DNA of 64,000 nt from Symbiodinium natans (taxonomy: Eukaryota; Sar; Dinophyceae; Suessiales; Symbiodiniaceae), in the NCBI GenBank assembly GCA_905221605.1, contig CAJNDS010000336.1, forward strand, positions 797,501 to 861,500, written 5' to 3'. Every line of letters begins with the position of its first letter. Position 1 is the first letter of the stretch. Made by a program: the position numbers and the translations under genes. The notes under the pieces were generated by a model that worked only from the letters and a program-made list of their open reading frames with translations, searched no databases and was not told the origin of the DNA. Shown piece after piece: positions 32,472 through 42,900 of this stretch.

Positions 32472-35400
32472 TAAGGGTTGGGGCCTAGGGTTGAGGATTT
32501 CAAGGGGCACGGTTTGGGGTTCAGGGCTTAAGGGTTTTGAGGGGATTGGGGTCTGGGAGGCTTTTGGGTTGAGGCTATCCCTAAACCCTAAACCCTAAAC
32601 CCTCAACCCCGAACCCCAAACCCCCAAACCCCTGAACCCCTCAACCCGAAACACGCCACCCTGGCTCCTTGTGAAGTATTCGGTCTAGTGGCAGGTCCCC
32701 AAGGGGTACAGGGTTGAGGGATGAAGAAATACACCCTTGACTCAAGGTCTATGGCTTGAGGGTCTCCTTCATTAAGGAAGTCACCCCATGGCAAAAGGTT
32801 TAGTACCCGTCGTCCACAATGTACACCCTTACTGCATGTGTTTCGAAATGCTCCGTAACTACGGAGTACATGATCCGAAACACCGAAAAAGATGCATGTG
32901 TGTGTGTATGTGTGGGAGGGACAAGCTTTGCACCGAGTACCAACTACCGATGCGTTTATAAGCGAAGTGGATGAGCAAACAGATGAATGAACGAAGTGAC
33001 TTCATGTGAAGGAAGAATGTTTACGAAAATAGGGGAACCCCGGATAACAACCCCCCAAAAAATAGTAGGACCCCCTTATGAAGAGGACCCCCAATTATCG
33101 CGTACCCCCGCGCAAACCCCCCATGTGTTGCGCTCCTTCATCATTCTGCTGTGATCTCCAGGGCCCCGATGGAGAGCAGATACTCCCCGGCGCTTTGCTT
33201 TATAAGTCTCAGTAGATCATGAAGGACCGGCTCACGACGACACGTCGCAGTGCTTCGCCATATCAGCGCCTGCGGGCTCGTGCTGCGTGATGTTAACATG
33301 CACACGCGTGCGCTAATCAACACATGCCACGCGCAGCCGCTCACGATGGCCTGCTGCCTGCGCCCACAGTTTGGTAGAATCTGTTCCGTCCGGGCTAGGG
33401 TGCTCCTTGACCAGCATCGAATGTCATCTTCGCACACTTCTCCCCCGGATCGCTCACTGCCGAGGACAGTCCCACAAAGCCTTCCTCCTTCCAACACTAA
33501 AAAAATGCCCCGGAGCCACCTTGCTAGATCCCTAAACCCTAAACCCTAAACCCTAAACCCTAAACCCTAAACCCTAAACCCTAAACCCTAAACCCTAAAC
33601 CTTGCACCGACCCTTGGCACCGGGCTGGCGGTGACCTTTCCCAAACCCTGTAAGGTTGGAGCTAAAGCCTCATTCAAACACCTCAACTTGGGATGTCCCC
33701 CTTATACTAACAGTTCTTTAATAGGGATTTGAATAGATGGTACTACAATCCCTACGAGTAATAAGGACTGGTAGTATGAGGGGGAACATCCCAAACCACA
33801 ACCCTGAAAAATCTCTACCTTCAAGGCCTAAGCAACCACCCTCAGTCCCAGACCCGAAGACCCAAACAAACCCTGAACCTCCCTTATACTAACAGTCCAT
33901 AATCGGGATTCTGATAGACAGTACGATCATCCCTCTGAAGGACTGTTAGTATGAGGGGGAACATCCCAACCTACACCCCCTAAACCCTAAACCCTAAACC
34001 CTAAACCCTAAACCCTAAACCCTAAACCCTAAACCCTTTATTGAAACCTGAACCCAAAAGGCCCCAAAAGCCATGTTCCCGGCACCTCTGCCCGAAGCTC
34101 ATGTTGCTGCCATCACGGCCCACTTGCGACTGGATGCCTGAAAGAGCCCGAAACCCTAAACCCCAATCCCTAAACCCTAAACCCTAAACCCTAAACCCTA
34201 AACCCTAAACCCCAAACCCCAAACCCTAAACCCTAAACCTGCAGGGCTTCGACAGTCAACCTTGGGTCTGAGGGCTTTCGGCGTTTCGGGTTCTGTTTTG
34301 CGATGTGGATGCCAACTGTTCCCGATGTACATTCACACCGGCGGTGAGGCAATGATTGCCGGATCCAGCTAAGCCCTAAAACCTAAACCCTAAACCCTAA
34401 ACCCTGAACCCTAAACCCCAAATCTCTGAACCCTAAGAAATCCAGCTAGAGCAAAAATGGGCGCTAAACCAAGGGGGTGCGCTAAACTCCCCTCAGAATC
34501 ATAAGAACAATAATGGGTGAAATGCTCCCTTGCCTGTATGCAAACAAAAATGCACCATACTCCGAACTCTGAAGGAAGCTCCGGTTTAAAAACCCTAAAC
34601 CCTAAACCCCAAACCCCAAACCCTAAACCCTAAACCCTAAACCCCAAACCCGAAACCCGAACACCCGAAGCCTAAGACCAAGAGCCTTACAGTGCAAGCA
34701 GCGGGCCCAGTCCTAAAACCTGCCACTTTCAACCCAAGGACCGACTGACGGCCTACACCCAGCACAAAGGGCGCCTCCAGGTATACCAAATGGTCGCCAG
34801 TGTCGGTTTAGGGTTTAGGGTTTAGGGTTTAGGGTTTAGGGTTTAGGGTTTAGGGTTTAGGGTTTAGGGTTTAGGGTTTAGGGTTTAGGGTTTAGGGTTT
34901 AGGGTTTAGGGTTTAGGGTTTAGGGTTTAGGGTTTAGGGTTTAGGGTCGTTTTCCGGCACCGTGATTAGCCTGGCCCCCCGGGGCCGACAGCACAGACTC
35001 GAAGTGGTTGGCATAGCCGCACAGGTCATGGCCAGCCACTTTGTCCAGCCGGGGCCAACAATTTTCAGGATGCGTTCGGACATCTTGGGCAATAACTCAA
35101 CGCTGTGTCGTAGCTCGCGTAAATGGGCCTCGGCTGCACCGGGGGCAGGTGGAAAAACACCATTCCGGCTATGCCCAACGGTCAACTGTGATCAAAGCTA
35201 GTCTTGGCTCCAGGCCCCTTGACCGGATACTTTGTCGTTGCCTTTCCTGAATTCCCCAAAGCCCATCCTAAACCTAGAACCCTAACCCCAGAACCCTAGA
35301 ACCCTCGATCCCTAGAACCCTAGAACCCTAGAACCCTAAACCCTAAACCCTGAACCCTAACCTCCTGAAACTCCCCAAAGCCCACAACCCCAAACCCCGA

Positions 35401-38400
35401 AATCTGCTAAACCCAAAACCCTAAACCCTATGTACACCCTAAACCCTAAACCCCAAACCCCAAATCAGCTTCCGACCATGGGCCTGCCGGGAGGTTGCGC
35501 ACGTGGGACATGAGCTGGACGCAGTTGAGTGCCTTGCGGGGGTTTAGGGTTGAGGGTTTTCACAAGGGTTTAGGGTTTAGGGCTTAGGGCTTAGGGTTTG
35601 GAGTTTAGGGATTAGGGTTTAAGGCTTGAGGCTTAAGGTGTTTGGCTGGAAGCTCACAAAAATGGTGCGACTTTTCGGTTGAACAGGGCTTGCAAGGAAC
35701 CTAACCAGCCTGAGAAACCCTCAACCCTAAACCCTAATCAAGCCCTAAACCCTAAACCCTGAACCCTAAACCCTAAGCCCTAAACCCTGAACCCTAAACC
35801 CTAAGCCCTAAACCCTGAGCCCTAAACCCTAAACCCTAAGCCCTGAGCCCTAAACCCTAAACCCTAAGCCCTACGCCCAAACTGACGGTACATTCTGAGC
35901 TTCCGCAAGGCCGATCGTGGCTCAAGTTTGAGCTCCTGAACAGGAAGCTTCGTGGGCTTTTAAGGTTTAGGGCTTAGGGCTGAGGGTTCAGGGTTTAGGG
36001 AATAGGGAGCGTTGTGGGGTTTAGGGTTTAGGGTTTAGGGTTTAGGGTTTAGGGTTTAGGGTTTAGGGTTTAGGGTTTAGGGTTTAGGGTTTAGGGTTTA
36101 GGGTTTAGGGTTTAGGGTTTAGGGCTCAGGGTTCAGGGCTTTAGGGCTTAGGGTTCAGGGTTTAGGGTTCAGGGTTTAGGGTTTAGGGCTTAGGCTTTAG
36201 GGACCTAAGGAAAAGTAAATCCCAGACCCGACACCCCAAGCCCCGAAGCCAAAACCCACGAAGCCGTACATGTTTAGGGTTTGGGGTTTGGCGTTTAGAG
36301 TTTAGGGTTTCAGGTTCAGGGTTCAGGGCTTAGGTTTCTATAGGGGTAGCTGAGGGCACAGAAGCCTAAACCCTGAACCCTAGGACCCTGCAAAATTCCG
36401 GAACGAGGGAGGTCCCGCCTGCCAAACGCGGGCATCGGAGAACCTTGGTACAGGGCTTGCTCGGATTTAGGGTTCATGGCGAAGGGTGCCCCAAGCTCAT
36501 GAATGATGGGTTTCTGCATTGGAGGTTCTGTTTCTGGATGTCAGGGCTTGTCGAGTCCCGAGACACGTCTTCGCTTCGCGACCGATTCTGACAGCAGGCG
36601 CGCGACTTCCACGCGGCCCCGGGATTCTGCCATCATCAGGGCTGTGCGGCCCTCCGTGTCGGCCTTGTGCTTGTCGGCGCCGGCCTCCACCAGCAAGCGC
36701 GCAACTTCAACATGGCCTCTGCCAGCTGCGAGCATGAGGGCTGTGAGGCCACTGTCGCTGACCTCCTTGTCCGCGCCGGCCTCCACGAGCAGCCGCACGA
36801 TTTCAACGTGGCCATGCTTAGCTGCGATCATCAGGGCTGTGCGGCCACGGTCCAGCAAGTCCTTGTCCGCTCTGGCCTCCAGCAGCAAACGCACGACTTC
36901 AACATGGCCGCCGAAGGATGCCCGTGGAAGCAGCGGCCTTTCAGCAAATCGCGTGACCACATTTGGGTCGAGGGGCAGCTGCAGCAGGGACTCGACCTCC
37001 GGAAGGGATGATTCGGGGAATGCAGGGCTCTTCATGGGGGGGTTCGCCCTTGCTACCCTGAACCCCAACCCTAAACCCTAAACCCTAAACCCTAAACCCC
37101 AAACCCTAAACCCTAAACTCCTTGCCAAACACCCCGCCTCTTTTGCGGAGCCACTGCTGGCAGCAGCTATAAGTTTGCTCACTTGTGTCTGGGAAGGCTC
37201 AGAGAAAGAGACCACAACAAGTGCCAGGTCCATAGGCGCCGCGTCGATCTCAGAGGCATCATCCTTGGCTGCCCTTAGTAGGGTTTAGGGCTTAGGGTTT
37301 AGGGTTCTTGTTTCTTGGGTTTAGGGTACAAACCCAATAGACCCAAAAAAGGCTAAGGATCTAAAGTTACAGTTAAAAAAACACAGAGCATCCAGCTTCA
37401 TGTTGGAGCCCTTGAGCATGAGCCTCTGCCTGAAGCGCGGCGCCAGGCCATGATGCTGGTGCAGGTATCGCTTCACTTCCCTCACGCTGTTCACCTCCTC
37501 CATGGGGATGGTGGCCACCTCTTGACCCGAGACCAGGCGGACATGCAACATCCCCCTGAACCCTAAACCCACCCTAACACCTAAACCTTAAACCCTAAAC
37601 CCTAAACCCTAAACCCTAAACCCTAAACCCTACACATCCTCGGGCGCACGGGGCACTGGCGACTGTCAGAACCTGCTCTGAGCCACAAGACAGGTAAAGG
37701 CTGACAGAATCAGGATCAGGGGGTTAGGACCCTAAGCCCCGAACAGGTCGATAGCATGCACAGAGAAAGAAAATGCTGGAAGTCTGCAACCTCCCCCCCG
37801 CAGCCCACAGCCCCCCAAAAGCGAAACCATCGGACGAAGTTTAGGGTTTAGGTTTAGAGTTTAGGGTTTAGGGGTGCAGGGGTTCAGGTCGGGTCTAGGA
37901 TTTTCGGGGTTGAGGGTTTGGGGTTTGCAGTTTAGGCTTTAGGGGGGGGGCAGGGTTTTCGAGCTGGGGGCGCAAGGGATTTAGGGTCTAGGGTTGAGGG
38001 TCCCTAAACACCCTAAACCCTAAACACCCGAAATCCTAAACTGAACACAAAATGAGGTGCACAGATAAAAAGAACAGGAGAGCAAGGCAGGGAGAACAGC
38101 CCCTTCACCACAGGGCCCGTTTGGGTGCAGCCTAACAGGGCTTACGGTTTAGGGTTTAAGGTTTAGAGTTTAGGGTTTAGGGTTTAGCACTGAACCCCAC
38201 AAGACCCACTGAGAAGGGAGGGGAGCTATAGACACACACTCCCAACATAGGGTTGAGGATAAGCCCCTAATCGGCCTTCATAACGGGGCCAAAACACCCC
38301 GAAACCATACACTCGGAGAGGTTTTAGGGTGTCTTGGGAAATACCGGCATCCCTCGCATTAACCCCTAAACCCCTGAAACTTAAAAGCCCTAATTAGGTT

Positions 38401-39905
38401 TAGGGCTTAGGGCTTAGGATCCCCATTTGCAGCACGTCCACTCGTCGAAAGGGTCCACATTGAAGCGCCAGCTTCCTTGGAACATCGTCGGGTCCTGGGT
38501 GAGGGTTTAGGGTTTAGGGTTTATGGTTTAAGGTTTAGGGTTTAGGGTTCGGGCTTAGGGTGTAGGGTGTGGGTTTAGGGTTTAGGGTTTCGGGTTTAGG
38601 GTTTAGGGGTTTAGGGTTTAGGGTTTAGGGTTTATGGTTTATGGTTTTGGGTTTTGGGTTTTGGGTTTTGGGTTTTGGGTTTTGGGTTTTGGGTTTTGGG
38701 TTTTGGACCCTAGACCCTAAACCCTAAACCGCAAAGTTTAGGGATTTAGGGTTTACAGGGTTTAGGGGGGGCTTACTTAGGGACTGGGAGGTCCGGCGTG
38801 CTCGGAACTTGCAACCCCATCAGAACACCGGCTACTTGGAGGAGGAAGTACTTGGAGGCTCAGGGTTTAGGGTTAGGATTTAGGGTTTAGGGTGTAGGGT
38901 TTGCTGTGATAGGGCGTAGATGCCGTAACAAGCTCGAAAGCTTCGTGAGGCGCAAAGAGTAGCTTTGGCCCGATTGTGGAAGGCCATCTAACACTTTTCT
39001 CCCACCCCACGCCGTCCGAGGCGGCAAAGCCACCCAAACCTGTTCATTTTATCAAAAACGCAGTTTTTGAGCACCCACCCCGCCTGAGCGGGCCAGAGGG
39101 TCCCTTTAGGGTAATGACTTTAACAAGGGACCAGTACTGGTCCCGAGGAGAACGTGCTCCGGTGCCGGGCCCATCGTGGGTGCTCGAGCTGTGGGAGGCA
39201 GAGGTCGAGGGGCTTAGGCGCTGCCCCTTAAGTGGGGGGGGGGGGGGGGGGGGTGAGTTTAGGGTTTAGGGTTAGGGTTTATTTAGGCTAAAATCCCAAC
39301 TATAACTGTACTTGCAAGCCCCCCCCCCCAAGTCCTCTAAGTAGGTTAGAAGTAGACTTATCATTTGGGGTCATAAGTAGTTCTACAGCACGGTTTAGGC
39401 CTAGGGCTTATTGAGCAGGAATTTAAGGTTTAGGGTTTCGGGCTTAGTAGCTTATTTGGTACCTGCTTGCTAAGTCCCCCCCCACCACCTCCCCCCGACC
39501 CCTCCCCACGTTCTCCAAGTACAATAGAGGACTGATAAGTGGGGTCCGAACCTTCGACCCTAATTCTCGAAGCCGATCCAACCCGAAAACCCAAGAAATT
39601 AACAACTCCCGAACCTCTACCCAAACCCTGGGTGGATCCAAAACGCAGATCCCTCTCAGGGTTCCTCAGAATGACCTCAATAGTAGTATAGGGTACTATT
39701 TTGGGGGCGCTCTACTGTTTGGATCCTGTCAGGGTTTTAGGTAAGGTATTGAAACCATTAACCCCGGCCCCAAGCCCCTAACCTTCTGAAGCTCTAGACG
39801 CTACATCCCGACGCTCCAAATCCTCAATACCCTAAGCCCTACCCAGACCCATTCTAGGGCTAGATGCGCAACTGTCTAAACGTGTGCGCCCCCACCACCC
39901 CCCCC

Positions 39906-39942
<37 letters not shown>

Positions 39943-42900
39943 CCCCCCCAAAAACTCTGATCTTAACACTGAAGCCCGCCCGAAACCCCAAAACCCCGAA
40001 CCCCCAAACCCCCAAAGCCCCAAACCCAAAACCCAAAACCCAAAACCCCAAACCCCTCAACCCCCAACGCTGAACCCTTAAAACCCCAAACCCCCAAACG
40101 CCCAACCCCAACACCCCCAAAACTGCGCGCGCCTGGGGCACAAGGCCAACGATCTTCCGAAGGGCGGCCAGGCCCATTCGCCGGGCGTCGCGGCCTGGGG
40201 TTGAGGGCTTTAGGGTTTAGGGTTTCGGGCTTAGGGTTTAGGGCTTAGGGTTTAGGGTTTAGTGTTTAGGGTTTAGGGTTTAAGGTTCAGGGGGGGTGGC
40301 CCCAGGTCCTGAGCCAAAAAAAATATGTCGTTCCAATCACAGCCACCAAGCTTTTGGAAGCTCCCCCCCCCCCACGACCCAGACCCCTGAAAGTAGATCC
40401 CCTCCCCCTCAGGAAGAGAAAACCTTGAACCCAAACCCTTAACCCTAAACCCTAAACCCTAAACCCTAAACCCTAAACTCTAAACCCTAAACCCTGAACC
40501 CTGACCCCTCGACTGTTTGGATCCTCCGGGTCTTGGGTGCAAAACCCTACGCCCTAAACGCTAATCCCACTAAACCATAAACCCTAAAACCAAACCCTAA
40601 ACCCTAAACCCTAAACCCTAAACCCTAAACCCTAAACCCTGAACCCTGAACCCTGAACCCTGATCCCAAACCCTAAACCCTAAACCCTGATCCCAAACCC
40701 TAAGCCCCAACATCGGACCCTAAAGTTGTACGGACCATCTAAACCATAAGCCCAAAGCCCTGAAACCCTAAGCCCTAAACCCGAAACCCTAACCCGAAAT
40801 CCCAAACCCTGAAACCCTAAACCCTAAACACTAAACCCTGAAACCCTAACCCCTACACCCTAAACCCCAACCCTAAACCCTAGACCCTAGACCCTAAACC
40901 CTAAGCCCCAAACCCTAAACCCTAGACCCTAGACCCTAGACCCTGAACCCTGAAAACCTAAATCCTAAACCCGAAACCCCAAACCCCAAACCCCAAACCC
41001 TAAACCCCAAACCCTAAACCCTAAACCCTATAACCCCTAGACCCTAAACGTAAAGCCCTCAACCCTAAACCCGAATCCCCCCCATGAGAACCTTGCCTCC
41101 GATGTGGATGGTGCCCTGCCGTGGCTCTAGCACGCGGAGTAGGCACCTGGGATGGTCTGAGGTTTGAGGGCTTTTGGGTTTAGCACACAGGGTTTTCGGG
41201 TTTAGGGCTTATAAGGGTTTAGGGAGTAAGATGCAAGTTGCACGAGAAACCTCGAACCAACCCCAAGGATTCTTGAAAGGCGCACGTCCAACCCAACCCC
41301 ACGCTCCACACCCGAAACTACACACCACACCCGAAAACCCCCCCCCCCCACCCCCCCTCCCCCCCCCCCCCACTCCCTAAACCCTTAAACCCTAAACCCT
41401 AAACCGTAAACCCTAAACCCTAACCCCGAAGACTCAAGAAGCCCCTCTGGGCTTTCAAAAGAACACCCTAACAAGCTGGCATGTTCCCCCCCTTACACTA
41501 ACAGTCCTTCATAAGGATTAGAGAAATACCCCCCCCCCCCTACACTGGACCCTAATCTTAAACCCTATAACTTGCATTCCACTGCCCTTAACCCCGCATC
41601 CCCCCTAAACATAAGCCAAGCAAACCCTAACAAAACCCGCAACGCTCGACCCTTTACAAAACAACATATAAAGTCACACCTAATAATCAGAAGCTGTTGC
41701 CCTAAACCCAAAACCCTAAACATCTGAACCCTAAGCATCCAAACCCCAACCCTAGATCGCAAACCTCAAGCCCGAATGCCCCTGAGCCGACTGAGACATG
41801 AATGAGGCAATGAGGTACCTTTATATCCCCTATTCGATGTATATACCCTCAAATCTCAACCCTCAACCTTCAACCCTCAACCCTAAACCCTAAACACCCT
41901 CAGAAGCAGCAGCTATGTCAAGGCGCAAGAGGACTGTTGACTTGCCACAGCCGGTCTTGCCCGCGAAGCCGCAGCGTGTTCGCGGCGCGATGTCCTTGAA
42001 ACTGAGGGCTTTGAGGGTTTGGGGGTTTAGGGCTTTAGGGTTTGGGGTTTGGGGTTTGGGGTTTAGGGTTTTGGGGTTTAAGGTTTAGGGTTTGAGGTTT
42101 AGGGTTTGGGGTGACGGCTAGGAATAAGGGCGTTCAGGCTCTTGGTTGGGAATTTGGGAGATAGCCCGTGACTATACAGAGTGCGTCAAGGCCATCAAGC
42201 CCTAAACCGCAAAACCCTAAACCCCAAACCCTACACCCCAAACCCTAAACCTGAACCCTAAACCCTAAAGCCGAAACCCTAAATCCTAAAGCGCCCCAGA
42301 GGGATAAGAAAGGCACCCGAACTCCCGAATTTTGCCCTATGAGAACTCAGAATGTCGGCGATGGGTTCGGAAGGCCTCTGGGCGAAAGGAAGTCTACAGG
42401 TTTAGGGTTTTGGGGTTTGGGGTTAGGGTTTAGGCTCTAGGGTTTAGGGCTTTTGGTCTCATGGTTTCAGGGCTGGAGTTTTCGGCTTTCAGGGCTTTGG
42501 GGGTTGAAGGGTTTTGGGGCTTTAGGGGGTTTCGGGGTTTAGGGTATGAATACGGTTTCAGGGGGGTTAGAGGCTTAGGAGCATTTAGGGGCTTAAGGGT
42601 TTCGGGGTTTAGGGGGCTTAGGGGTTCAAGCTAGGGTGCAGGCTGAAGGGTTTAGGGTTTCGGGTTTAGAGTTTAGGGTTTAGGGTTTAGAGCTGAGGGT
42701 TTAGGGTTTAGGGTTTAGGGTTTAGGGTTTAGGGTTTAGGGTTTAGGGTTTAGGGTTTAGGGTTTAGGGTTTAGGGTTTAGGGTTTAGGGTTTAGGGTTT
42801 AGGGTTTAGGGTTTAGGGTTTAGGGTTAGTGTTTAGGGTTTAGGGTTTAGGGTTTAGGGTTTAGGGTTTAGGGTTTAGGGTTTAGGGTTTAGGGTTTAGG

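Noticed and set aside
34735-34800. Degenerate ABC signature (FVLGVGRQSV) on the minus strand
   Set aside because: A far better signature (SNMSFGQRQ) is formed by exons 34086-34137 and 32175-32217 with exact phase. The plus strand here is also open.
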